DNA of 13,772 bases from the NCBI GenBank assembly GCA_949840605.1, contig CATKXN010000072.1, positions 1 through 13,772 on the forward strand, written 5' to 3'. The notes below the pieces were generated by a model. That model saw only the letters and a program-made list of their open reading frames with translations. It was not told where the DNA came from and searched no databases. Origin of the DNA: an uncultured Alistipes sp. GTDB lineage: Bacteria > Bacteroidota > Bacteroidia > Bacteroidales > Rikenellaceae. The position numbers were made by a program, and so were the translations under genes. Below are positions 6,562 to 13,749 of the stretch, one piece after another. How positions within the stretch are numbered: position 1 is the stretch's first letter; each line of letters starts with the position of its first letter.

Positions 6562-9492
6562 TTAAAACGGCAGCCCCACCGACGCCGCGAACCACACGGA
6601 ACCGTTCGAAGGCTTGTAGCACGACAGCTTGAAGGTCGAGGTGGCCGACGCCGGCTGGCGGAAGGCGTTGAAATCGACGACGAGGTCGCCGCCCGCGGAC
6701 CAGATCCTCCGCCAGACGTCGCGCCCTGCGTCGCGGAACTGTGCGTAGTCGCCGCCGGCGTTGAGCCGGATGCGCTTGATGTAGATCACCGAGCCGATAC
6801 CGCCTTCGGGACACCACACCGGCAGCTGGTAATCGAGCGACACGGCCGTGTAGTCGTTCGACAGGATGTCCGCCGAGGTAAACCCGCGGGGAACGAGCCG
6901 CGTCGAGCGGTAGCTTAACGGCGAGTAGCCCGAAGGGTATTTGTAGCCTCCGAGCGAGGTCTGGTAGGTCGCGGCGACTTTCACCGAGTTGTGACGCACG
7001 AATCCCGGCAGGTAGGCCTGCCCGTAGAACGAGATCAGGTCGCTGAAATGGGAGTTCGCCGGATTGAACGTGTAGTTTGCACTGAGGGTATAGCCCCAGC
7101 GGGGAGCGAAATCGCGGTGGGACATGCGCACCTGATCCGAAAATCCCGCTCCGAACGAGAGTTTGTGCAGCCCCCGGCGGAATCCGATGTGCCGGATGTT
7201 GGAGATCAGCCCGCCCTGGCCCCATTCGATCTCCCGCATATTGGCGACCATGCCGTTGGAGTAGTTCCAGCCCGCCGAGACGGAGAGCTGGCGCGTATGG
7301 TAACCCTGCTGGAAGTAGAGCGGCAGCGTTGCCGACAGCCCCACGGAGTAGTATTTGTCGGGCGCCGGGCGCGACTGGTATTCGTATTTCCCGGTCTGCT
7401 GGTTATACTGCCCGAGCGAATAGAAGAGCTGGCTGCCGCCGTAGGAGGCGTCGAGGTCGAAGCGCACGCCCAGCCCGAAATAGCGCACCCCGAGGTTCAC
7501 CAGCGAACCTTCGCTGCGGTTCCAGCCGTAGGAGGCATAGGCCTCGGTGTTCGACAGGAGGTTCTGCGACAGAAGCGTGAAGCCCAGATTGAGGTCGATG
7601 ACGTGTTCGTCCACCGCGGCGAACGGGTTGAACGCCACGGGCATCCAGCTGTGGACGTTGACCAGGTTGGGGACCTTGCGGTAACGCTTCGTGCGGAACG
7701 CATCGCGCTGCAGCCGGGAATCGGACGCCTCGAAGCGCACCGTATCGAGGTTCACCACGTCCCAGCGCCTGCGGGGCGGATTGACGAGATCGACCGGCAG
7801 GCGCGACGGCGCGACGGGGATCAGCGCGCTGTCCGCGGCCTGCTCCGTGACGCGGTAGCCGCGGCGGTCGTAGGTCGTCAGCAGCACGCGGCCGCCGGCC
7901 GGGGCCGGCGAGAAAGAGCCGTAGGCCGAGGTCGTGATGCGGTATTCGCGGCGGGCCATCAGGTCGTAGCAATGGGCCTCGTCCCTGCCCGAGGCGATCG
8001 AGCCGTAGTAGAGTCTGCCGGCGGAGGCCCGGAGGTTCGAAAGGGTGATGTAGGCCCCCTCGGTGATCGGATGAACCCCTTCGCTGTCGATGCGGCCGAT
8101 CCACATACCGCTGTCGTCGGTGACGAGGACGTACCACGCCACCGTCAGGTCGTCCCACGCCAGTCCGTGCACCTCGGCCCGGTCGGGCGTCGACAGACGC
8201 CGTTCGGGTTCCGGCCCGCGCCGCACGACGACCGTATAGCGTCCGTCGGGATCGTACTCGACCCAGCCCAGTTCATCGGGCGTCTCCACCGGATAGAGCG
8301 CCCGGCGGCGTCCGGCGACCGAGCGGGGCACGCTGTCGGAAAGCTCCATATAGCAGAGCTGCGAATTGACGCGCTGTTCGAAGAGTTTCGAACGGCGGTA
8401 TTCGGTCCACCACACCCGTCCTCCGTTCAGCGAGGGGCGGGTCGAAACCTGCCCCGTGTAGCAGATGCGGCGTTCGCTGCCCGTGCGGCGGTCGATCACG
8501 ACGAAGCGCGACACGCGGTCGAGGTCGGTCTTGAGCGCCAGCACCGCCGTATCGCCCAGCGGCAGGGGCCACTGATAGGCGGTGTGGTTCTTCGCGGGAA
8601 GCTCGGTCAGGGTCGCGGCGCTGTCCTCGGCTGCGGGCAGCGAATCCCAGTAACGTTCCAGTTCGTCGAAGGTCTCGCGGAAGAGCTTCTGCACGTTGGT
8701 CCTGTAGAACTTGCCCAAGGCGACGCGCGTGGTGGCCAGCACATAGGGATTGCGCGAACCGTACCACGCGACCCGGTCCCAGACGTTCTCGCCGTAACGT
8801 TCCCAGGCATAGGAGCATATCTGATAACCCAGTTCGTAGTGGTCGGGGATGTAGTCGCGGTAGGAGCCGCAGAACCAGCGGTCGATGTTGCGTCGGTCGC
8901 GGCCGACGCCGCCCATCGCACGGTAGGCCATCGAGAACGAAGGCTGAAGCCCCCGTCCGAACGACGACATCATCGTCTCGGACATCACGGCGTCGCCCTC
9001 CATGGCCCAGATCGGCATGCACAGCAGGCCGATGGTCGAACCCTGCTGGCCCAGCACGTAGCTCAGGGCGCGGATGACGCCCCGGTCGAGGTTGTTGTAC
9101 TGCACGGCATGGCGGTATTCGTGGGCCACGAGTTGTTTGTACCACGGCATCGAGTAGCTGTCGACGGCCGGCGAGGTGAGGAACTCCACACGCTTCGGAA
9201 GATACATCACCAGTCCGTTCGACCGGAAATTCTCGGGGTGCATGACGAAAGGAATGCGCATCGGGCCGTGTCGGAAACCGTAGGCGATGTCGGGCTGCAC
9301 GGTGCGGATGTAGAACAGCGTGCGCCGGGCGACTGCCGACACGGTGTCGGGATAGATCATCCGCACGTCGGGCGTGCGGATCGTCGACCACTTCATCGGA
9401 GGGTCCGAACCCCAGGTGTAATACTGGGCGGAGGCGCGCTCGGCGCAGCAGACGGCGACTACCGCCGCGAGCAGGAGCAACAGCCGGCGCAC
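6562..9492 (-). CDS. Secreted metalloprotease-like protein with probable C-terminal outer-membrane barrel
   Basis: A 976-residue protein with a signal peptide (MRRLLLLLAAVVAVCCAERASA, cleavage before Q23). An N-terminal gluzincin-like domain (about 40-300) carries HEYRH at 124-128 and a downstream Glu E165 in WAMEGDAV, the zinc-ligand and catalytic pattern of MA-clan peptidases (peptidase MA-like). The middle (about 300-610) has repeated beta-strand segments such as VSRFVVIDRRTGSERRI and DPDGRYTVVVRR, which suggests a TolB-like propeller. From about 640 to the end, alternating aromatic strands and the final residues ASVGLPF, ending in Phe, fit an outer-membrane barrel recognised by the Bam complex. 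The start is a GTG one base after the stop of the eIF1-like gene, so translation is probably coupled; the signal peptide begins at that GTG, which supports it. Substrate is unknown. The propeller and barrel assignments are pattern-based. Confidence 0.82.
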   Translation of the reverse strand: MRRLLLLLAAVVAVCCAERASAQYYTWGSDPPMKWSTIRTPDVRMIYPDTVSAVARRTLFYIRTVQPDIAYGFRHGPMRIPFVMHPENFRSNGLVMYLPKRVEFLTSPAVDSYSMPWYKQLVAHEYRHAVQYNNLDRGVIRALSYVLGQQGSTIGLLCMPIWAMEGDAVMSETMMSSFGRGLQPSFSMAYRAMGGVGRDRRNIDRWFCGSYRDYIPDHYELGYQICSYAWERYGENVWDRVAWYGSRNPYVLATTRVALGKFYRTNVQKLFRETFDELERYWDSLPAAEDSAATLTELPAKNHTAYQWPLPLGDTAVLALKTDLDRVSRFVVIDRRTGSERRICYTGQVSTRPSLNGGRVWWTEYRRSKLFEQRVNSQLCYMELSDSVPRSVAGRRRALYPVETPDELGWVEYDPDGRYTVVVRRGPEPERRLSTPDRAEVHGLAWDDLTVAWYVLVTDDSGMWIGRIDSEGVHPITEGAYITLSNLRASAGRLYYGSIASGRDEAHCYDLMARREYRITTSAYGSFSPAPAGGRVLLTTYDRRGYRVTEQAADSALIPVAPSRLPVDLVNPPRRRWDVVNLDTVRFEASDSRLQRDAFRTKRYRKVPNLVNVHSWMPVAFNPFAAVDEHVIDLNLGFTLLSQNLLSNTEAYASYGWNRSEGSLVNLGVRYFGLGVRFDLDASYGGSQLFYSLGQYNQQTGKYEYQSRPAPDKYYSVGLSATLPLYFQQGYHTRQLSVSAGWNYSNGMVANMREIEWGQGGLISNIRHIGFRRGLHKLSFGAGFSDQVRMSHRDFAPRWGYTLSANYTFNPANSHFSDLISFYGQAYLPGFVRHNSVKVAATYQTSLGGYKYPSGYSPLSYRSTRLVPRGFTSADILSNDYTAVSLDYQLPVWCPEGGIGSVIYIKRIRLNAGGDYAQFRDAGRDVWRRIWSAGGDLVVDFNAFRQPASATSTFKLSCYKPSNGSVWFAASVGLPF

Positions 9493-9493
9493 G

Positions 9494-9841
9494 TCAGCTG
9501 CCGGCTTTTTTGCAGCGGTAACCGCTGCGGGTGAGAATATCGACCACGCGGTCGCGGTGGTCGCCCTGAATGATGATTTCGCCCTCCTTGGCGGCTCCTC
9601 CGACGCCGCACCGGGTCTTCAGCAGGCGTGCCAGCTCCTGCAAATCCTCCCCGCGGCCCACGAAGCCCTTGACGAGGGTCACGACCTTGCCGGCCCGCTG
9701 CTTGCGGTCGAGCCACACCCGCAGGTCCTGCCGCGCCGGAGGCAGGGTCTCCGCCTCGGGCTCTTCGGCCGTTTCGTATTTGAAGCCGGGATCGGTCGAG
9801 TAGACCATCCCGAGCCGCGCTTTCCAGTCGTTGTCCGCCAT
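9494..9841 (-). CDS. eIF1/SUI1-like translation factor (YciH family)
   Basis: A 115-residue cytoplasmic protein. After a variable N-terminal region (1-45), the SUI1 fold runs from about 46 to 115. It shows GKVVTLVKGF (51-60), EDLQELARLLKTRCGVGG (65-82), EGEIIIQGDHRD (86-97) and RSGYRCKKAG at the end, a near-complete match to the bacterial YciH/SUI1 signature. The family resembles eukaryotic eIF1, which monitors start codon selection; the bacterial role is less settled, with a proposed effect on initiation fidelity. Its stop is separated by one base from the GTG start of the metalloprotease/barrel gene, indicating one transcript. A promoter with TATCTTTG lies about 50 bases upstream of the ATG, inside the first copy of a tandem repeat. 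Confidence 0.95.
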   Translation of the reverse strand: MADNDWKARLGMVYSTDPGFKYETAEEPEAETLPPARQDLRVWLDRKQRAGKVVTLVKGFVGRGEDLQELARLLKTRCGVGGAAKEGEIIIQGDHRDRVVDILTRSGYRCKKAGS

Positions 9842-9891
9842 AGCTGTTCAATGGTTGAAATAAAACGCCGGAGCAGGCGAATTATTTTTCA

Positions 9892-9924
9892 CAAAGATAG
9901 AAAAAAGAACGGACGGCTCCAAAA
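9892..9924 (-). promoter_or_regulatory. Proximal promoter for the eIF1-like gene
   Basis: On the minus strand TTTTG (9920-9924) is followed after 20 bases by TATCTTTG (9892-9899), an exact fit to the Bacteroidetes pattern. Transcription would begin near 9885, about 45 bases before the ATG at 9841, and cover the eIF1-like and metalloprotease/barrel genes. Confidence 0.8.
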
Positions 9925-9981
9925 CCGAATCGCACGAGGTCCGGCAAAACGCCCCGACCCATAAAAGGGTCGTTACGACAC

Positions 9982-10015
9982 CAAAGATAGAAAATAAAGA
10001 CGGCTGGATGCAAAA
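9982..10015 (-). promoter_or_regulatory. Distal duplicate promoter for the eIF1-like gene
   Basis: The second repeat copy has TTTTG (10011-10015), a 21-base spacer and TATCTTTG (9982-9989). Its transcript would read through the hairpin of copy 1 before reaching the proximal promoter. It sits 90 bases from the proximal promoter, which is the repeat period. Confidence 0.65.
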
Positions 10016-10045
10016 CCGAAACGCATGCGGTCCGGCAAAACGTCC

Positions 10046-10072
10046 CGACCCGCAAAAGGGTCGTTGCGACCC
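10046..10072 (-). terminator. Terminator of the lipoprotein gene with an alternative hairpin
   Basis: On the minus strand GGGTCG-CAA-CGACCC (10072-10058) forms a 6-bp stem followed by TTTTG, a compact terminator whose left arm overlaps the stop codon at 10072-10074. A third arm, GGGTCG (10051-10046), can pair instead with the central CGACCC, giving a mutually exclusive hairpin. In the other repeat copy the matching terminator stem is reduced to GTCG/CGAC (9969-9979). Confidence 0.7.
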
Positions 10073-11013
10073 TATTCGGAATACTCCTTTCTGTGAATGG
10101 CGTAGAACGCTTCGCGCAGCTCCCCGACCGTACCGATCATCATATACACGTCGTAGGTAAAGGCAAGCCCCTCCGTGACGGCGAAGGTGCGGATCGGCGC
10201 GAAATAGGAGCACGCACCGCTCCGGGGACCTCCGGGGCCCGAACCGAACCGGTAGGTCGTCGAAAGCTCCGTGCCGGGCGTGTAGACGCCGATGCCCCAT
10301 CCCGTGTCGTCGACATACGCCGCCCAGTGCTCCGTGCGGCTGCGCTCCTCGTTCTTGCCGGTCAGGTCCAACCGTCCCGGAACTTCGGATTTGAGTTCGC
10401 CGCCCGTCCACGGCCTGTCGCCGTCGTAAAAGACATAATTTTTCAGGTCCCAGTCCACGAACACGGCAGGCACCTCCTGATGCGTCGCGGGATGATCCTT
10501 GGCCCCCGTGCCGCGGTTGCTGAACGAATAGCGGATATGCGCGATGCGGCCTTCGAACGAGATCGACTCGATCATCCGGCATTCGGCGACGGGTTTTCCC
10601 GTGGCCCAATGCACCGGAATCGTCGTGACGCGCAGCGAATTCCGTTCCGCCTGCTGTTCGATGACCTCGGCTTTCTGGCCCTGCCAGCCGCCGCCCTGGA
10701 TCGGATTCCACACCCAAGGCTGAGTATTCCAAATACTGCCGTCCGCCTCGCCATAGTAAGACTGCTGCATGAAACGGCCCTCGTCGCAATGGTTCAGCAG
10801 GTTGCGTCTGGTGCCGGCTTCCGAGAAATGGAACACCGCACCGCCGCGCTTCATGTCCACGCCCAGCTGGATCACGCCGTTGTTGATGTAGGTGGCGTCC
10901 TCCATCCCGGTCTCGGGCCAGGGTTCGACGGGAGGAGTCTCTTTTCGGTCCTCCGAACAGGCCGCGGCGACGAGCAGCAGCAAAAGCAGGGATAAAGCAC
11001 GCATGGGTTTCAT
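10072..11013 (-). CDS. Lipoprotein, possibly with a mutarotase-like beta-sandwich fold
   Basis: A 313-residue protein starting MKPMRALSLLLLLLVAAAC; the lipobox ends at C19, so it should be a lipid-anchored envelope protein. The mature part begins with a Pro/Glu-rich linker, then YINNGVIQLGVDMKRGGAVFHF and further strands rich in Trp, Tyr and Gly (QSYYGEADGSIWNTQPWVWNP, about 80-100). The pattern GVDxxRGGA...LLNxxDxGRxxQQSYY resembles galactose-mutarotase-like beta-sandwich proteins that bind carbohydrate. I am confident of the lipoprotein nature but not of a specific family or activity. I start at ATG 11013; the open frame reaches 11061, but a probable promoter (11029-11061) lies between them. 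The gene is divergent from the DUF4435 gene and ends in a compact terminator, so it is probably monocistronic. Confidence 0.8.
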   Translation of the reverse strand: MKPMRALSLLLLLLVAAACSEDRKETPPVEPWPETGMEDATYINNGVIQLGVDMKRGGAVFHFSEAGTRRNLLNHCDEGRFMQQSYYGEADGSIWNTQPWVWNPIQGGGWQGQKAEVIEQQAERNSLRVTTIPVHWATGKPVAECRMIESISFEGRIAHIRYSFSNRGTGAKDHPATHQEVPAVFVDWDLKNYVFYDGDRPWTGGELKSEVPGRLDLTGKNEERSRTEHWAAYVDDTGWGIGVYTPGTELSTTYRFGSGPGGPRSGACSYFAPIRTFAVTEGLAFTYDVYMMIGTVGELREAFYAIHRKEYSE

Positions 11014-11028
11014 TGTTCCGGTTTTCGG

Positions 11029-11061
11029 CGAAGATAGTGAAAAAAGCACAGACAGCACCAA
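11029..11061 (-). promoter_or_regulatory. Possible promoter of the lipoprotein gene
   Basis: On the minus strand TATCTTCG (11029-11036) differs from TAnnTTTG at one base. TTGG (11058-11061) lies 21 bases upstream as a weak -33 box. It would give a leader of about 10-15 bases before the ATG at 11013. Confidence 0.5.
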
Positions 11062-11132
11062 CTTAATCGATTAAATTTTAATATCCGATAAAAATTCACC
11101 CGTCCGCATGCCCCGAATGCGACGAAATGCGC

Positions 11133-11140
11133 TATCTTTG
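11133..11140 (+). promoter_or_regulatory. Upstream TAnnTTTG box before the DUF4435 gene
   Basis: TATCTTTG at 11133-11140 matches the -7 consensus exactly, but no TTTG is seen 19-21 bases upstream. Use of this box would give a leader of about 70 bases. Confidence 0.45.
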
Positions 11141-11199
11141 GTGTCGGTACGGCACGGAAAGTTCCGCCGGACCGGACGCAACGCCGTCCGCTCTTCTCC

Positions 11200-11207
11200 T
11201 ATCTTTG
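11200..11207 (+). promoter_or_regulatory. Start-proximal TAnnTTTG box of the DUF4435 gene
   Basis: TATCTTTG ends 5 bases before the ATG at 11213. If active, transcription would start at or next to the start codon, giving a leaderless or nearly leaderless mRNA. No -33 TTTG is visible at the right distance. Confidence 0.5.
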
Positions 11208-11212
11208 TAACT

Positions 11213-12310
11213 ATGGCTAAAAAGTTCCGCGAAAAACTGCGCCGGCTCAATCCCTTCTCGCAGCCGATGACGCTCGACCAGCTGCCCAAGCCCCTGCCCG
11301 CCAATCCGGACCAGCGGCTGGTGAAGGTCTATGTCGAGGGCTACGAGGACGTGGCCTTCTGGCGCGGCATCTTCGACCATTTCCAGAATCCCTACCTGCG
11401 GTTCGAAATCTCGGTGCCCGACCGCGGCGACCTGCCCAAAGGCAAAAAGGTGCTGATGGGGATGATCCCCCGCTCGTCGGAGGAGCTGATTCTCTGCGTC
11501 GATTCCGATTTCGACTACCTCTTCGCGGGGCGCACGCCCCAGTCGAAGGAGGTCAACGGCAGCCGGTTCATGTTCCACACCTACGCCTATGCCACCGAGA
11601 ATTACCTCTGCTACGCTCCCTCGCTGCACAACGTCTGCGTGAAGGCCACCAAGAACGACACGCGCATCTTCGACTTCGTGCGGTTCATGCACGAATACTC
11701 GTGCACGATCTATCCGCTCTTCGTCTGGTACGCCTACTCGGCGCAGCTGGCCTCGGAGAACGTCTTTCCGCTCGCCGACTTCAAGCAGTCGGTGCGCATC
11801 GGCTACCTCGACATCGAGAACAACGGCGAAAAGACCCTCGAATGGCTCCGGCGCAACGTCACGAAACGCGAGGAGCTGCTCCGCCGGCGCAACCCGCAGA
11901 TGACCGAACCGATGAAGGCGTTCGAAGGGCAGCTGCAGGAACGCGGACTGAAACCCGAGAACGCCTATCTGTTCATGCACGGCCACACGCTGATGGACAA
12001 CGTGGTGATGATCGCCCTGAACACCGTGTGCGAAAAGCTGCGGGCGATGTCCATCGCCAAGATCACCGCGTCGAAGAAGCAGGGCGTGGCGCTGAAGAAC
12101 GAGATGTCGAACTACACCAATTCGCTGCGCTCGATCCGCGACGTGCTGCTCGACAACGAGAACTACACCAAATGCGCGCTCTACAAACGGCTGGAGCGCG
12201 ACATCGAACGCTATATCGCCCGCACGATCTGGAGTATGAAGCGCAGCGGCGAGATCCGGGAAAAATCGGTCGTCGGCATCATCCACCGGCTCCGGCAGGG
12301 GCAGGACTGA
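11213..12310 (+). CDS. DUF4435 protein, TOPRIM-like
   Basis: A 365-residue cytoplasmic protein. The region about 37-230 matches the DUF4435 pattern: VKVYVEGYEDVAFW (38-50), CVDSDFDYL (95-103) and YATENYLCY (126-134). A Glu after a beta strand (E42 in VEG) followed by a DxD (D97, D99, plus D101) is the metal-binding arrangement of TOPRIM domains, used for DNA cleavage or joining in OLD nucleases, primases and topoisomerases. DUF4435 proteins often occur next to, or fused with, ABC-type ATPases; none is present here, so the gene is an orphan. The C-terminal third (about 240-365) is basic and helical with no motif I recognise. I start at ATG 11213; the frame opens at 11108, but those 35 residues overlap two promoter-like boxes. 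Domain call is fairly sure; function is not known. Confidence 0.85.
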   Translation: MAKKFREKLRRLNPFSQPMTLDQLPKPLPANPDQRLVKVYVEGYEDVAFWRGIFDHFQNPYLRFEISVPDRGDLPKGKKVLMGMIPRSSEELILCVDSDFDYLFAGRTPQSKEVNGSRFMFHTYAYATENYLCYAPSLHNVCVKATKNDTRIFDFVRFMHEYSCTIYPLFVWYAYSAQLASENVFPLADFKQSVRIGYLDIENNGEKTLEWLRRNVTKREELLRRRNPQMTEPMKAFEGQLQERGLKPENAYLFMHGHTLMDNVVMIALNTVCEKLRAMSIAKITASKKQGVALKNEMSNYTNSLRSIRDVLLDNENYTKCALYKRLERDIERYIARTIWSMKRSGEIREKSVVGIIHRLRQGQD

Positions 12311-12331
12311 TCCCGCACATCCCGAAACGCG

Positions 12332-12365
12332 GACGGCGGTCTTCCCGATGGGGGAAGCCGCCGTC
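12332..12365. terminator. Strong hairpin between convergent genes
   Basis: GACGGCGG pairs with CCGCCGTC (8 bp) and, past one bulged T, CTTCCC pairs with GGGAAG around a short loop. It lies between the DUF4435 stop (12310) and the aspartate kinase stop (12387), so it can serve both strands. No long T tract follows on either side. Confidence 0.7.
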
Positions 12366-12386
12366 TGCATTGTATCGCCCGGATTT

Positions 12387-13643
12387 TCAGTCCCGCTTGC
12401 GCACCACCCGCACGGTGGACTGCGTCGCCTGCCGCACGAAGACCTGCGGACCGCGGGCGTATCTGCGCCACAGTTCGTCGGTGTAGCCGCGCACGGTCAG
12501 CAGCTCCATCCGCTCGGCCTTCATCACGTCGAAACCCGCCTCGCGCAACGCCTCGATCGCCTCGTCGATATGCCACGAGTTGTCGACGCACAGGCTCAGA
12601 TTCACGGCCGAGTTGTGGATCAGGTTGGTCTTGATGCGGAAACGCTCCAGCAGCGAGAAGATCGTGGCGAACTTCTCTTCCAGCACGAACGAAAAGTCGC
12701 GCGAACGGATCGTCAGCAGCACCTGATCCTTCTTGAGGATCAGGATGGGCACGTCGACCGGGGCCGACATCCCGCGGATGACCGTGCCGGGCTTGCGCTT
12801 GTCGCCGAAAGGACGCACGTAGAGCGGGATATTCTTGTTCTGAAGGGGTTTGATCGTCTTGGGGTGGATGATCTGCGCTCCGCTGTAAGCCAGCTCGATG
12901 GTGTCGAGGTAGTTCAGTTCGGTGATCTGCACGGCGTCGGGAAACGCCTTCGGGTCGGCGTTCATCACGCCGTCCACGTCTTTCCACACCGACATCGACT
13001 CGGCGTCGAGGATATTGGCCACCACGGCCGCCGAATAGTCCGAGCCTTCGCGTCCCAGCGTGGTGGTCGTGCCGTCGGGCGCCCCGCCGATGAACCCCTG
13101 ACCGATGAAGATATTCTCGTCGCACCCGTCCAGGGCGTTTTTGAGCAGCTTCGCCGAAGCTTCGAGGTCCACCCCGGCGTCCTTGTGGCGCTGCTCGGTG
13201 AGGAAGCAGCGGCGCATGTCGATCCAGCGGTTGGGGACCCCGGCGTAATTGAGGTATTCGGAGATGATCGTCGTCGAAACCAGCTCGCCGTAGGCCACGA
13301 TCGTATCGTACCACAATTCGGCGTCGGCCGGTTTATAGACGGTTTCCGCAGCCACCTGCTCCAGTTCGTCGAACAGCGCGTCGACCGCCGGCAGGCGCGT
13401 GGGGCCGTGCCACAGGTCGTCGATGATCTCCGCATGGTATGTGCGCAGCGTCCCGACGTTGTCCAGCGAAAGCTGCCGGTCCCCCTTCTGAACCCCCTCG
13501 AACACCTTTTCCAGCGCATTGGTCGTCTTGCCCATCGCCGAAACGATGATGAACAGATTCTGTTCGTCGTCGATGATCTTGCGCAGGTTTCTCACGCCGT
13601 CGGCATTCCGCACCGACGCGCCTCCGAATTTATAGACTTTCAT
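12387..13643 (-). CDS. lysC: Aspartate kinase, monofunctional
   Basis: A 418-residue cytoplasmic enzyme that phosphorylates L-aspartate with ATP, the first and usually feedback-controlled step to lysine, threonine and methionine. The N-terminus has the signature VYKFGGASV (residues 3-11) and IIVSAMGKTTNAL (32-44). The substrate-binding block GTTTTLGREGSDYSAAVVAN lies near 190-210. From about residue 300 the sequence has ACT-domain features (LLTIRSRDFSFVLEEKFATIFSLL, then NLIHNSAVNLSLCVD), the usual site of amino-acid feedback binding. It ends in a basic tail, RVVRKRD. There is no fused homoserine dehydrogenase. The ATG at 13643 is the natural start. The 129 bases upstream contain a hairpin but no clear TAnnTTTG promoter. 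Which amino acid inhibits it cannot be told from the sequence, and the lysC symbol assumes the lysine-type isozyme. Confidence 0.95.
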   Translation of the reverse strand: MKVYKFGGASVRNADGVRNLRKIIDDEQNLFIIVSAMGKTTNALEKVFEGVQKGDRQLSLDNVGTLRTYHAEIIDDLWHGPTRLPAVDALFDELEQVAAETVYKPADAELWYDTIVAYGELVSTTIISEYLNYAGVPNRWIDMRRCFLTEQRHKDAGVDLEASAKLLKNALDGCDENIFIGQGFIGGAPDGTTTTLGREGSDYSAAVVANILDAESMSVWKDVDGVMNADPKAFPDAVQITELNYLDTIELAYSGAQIIHPKTIKPLQNKNIPLYVRPFGDKRKPGTVIRGMSAPVDVPILILKKDQVLLTIRSRDFSFVLEEKFATIFSLLERFRIKTNLIHNSAVNLSLCVDNSWHIDEAIEALREAGFDVMKAERMELLTVRGYTDELWRRYARGPQVFVRQATQSTVRVVRKRD

Positions 13644-13708
13644 GTTATCTTTCGTTTTAACCTAACGTACCTTCTTTACCGCCCAGAGGTAACCGACCGC
13701 CTGACTCT

Positions 13709-13725
13709 CGCGGCGTTCCGCCGCG
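13709..13725. other. Hairpin upstream of aspartate kinase
   Basis: CGCGGCG-TTC-CGCCGCG is a perfect 7-bp GC stem with a 3-base loop, 66 bases upstream of the aspartate kinase start. No T tract follows on either strand, so it is not an obvious terminator; it may be a leader structure. Confidence 0.45.
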
Positions 13726-13749
13726 TATACAAATCGACCCCACCCCAAA

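Larger units (their letters stand above)
9891..10072. repeat. Tandem ~90-base repeat, two copies, each with promoter and hairpin
   Basis: Copy 1 (about 9891-9980) and copy 2 (about 9981-10071) align along their whole length with scattered substitutions and one indel. Shared blocks are CAAAGATAGAAAA, CAAAACCGAA, GGTCCGGCAAAACG, CCCGACCC, AAAAGGGTCGTT and CGAC. Read on the minus strand, each unit holds a hairpin (GGGTCG/CGACCC family) and then a Bacteroidetes-type promoter. Copy 2 abuts the lipoprotein stop; copy 1 leads into the eIF1-like gene. It looks like a local duplication of a terminator-promoter module. Confidence 0.85.

Noticed and set aside
6991..9534. An 847-codon open frame on the plus strand opposite the metalloprotease/barrel gene
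   Set aside because: It is antisense to a gene with signal peptide, HEYRH motif and barrel strands, and its own translation shows no domain.
9891..10072. A CRISPR array
   Set aside because: There are only two ~90-base units with no spacers; the similarity covers the whole unit, including promoter elements.
11132..12370. A 412-codon open frame on the minus strand opposite the DUF4435 gene
   Set aside because: The plus strand carries the DUF4435 signature; the reverse reading is a compositional shadow.
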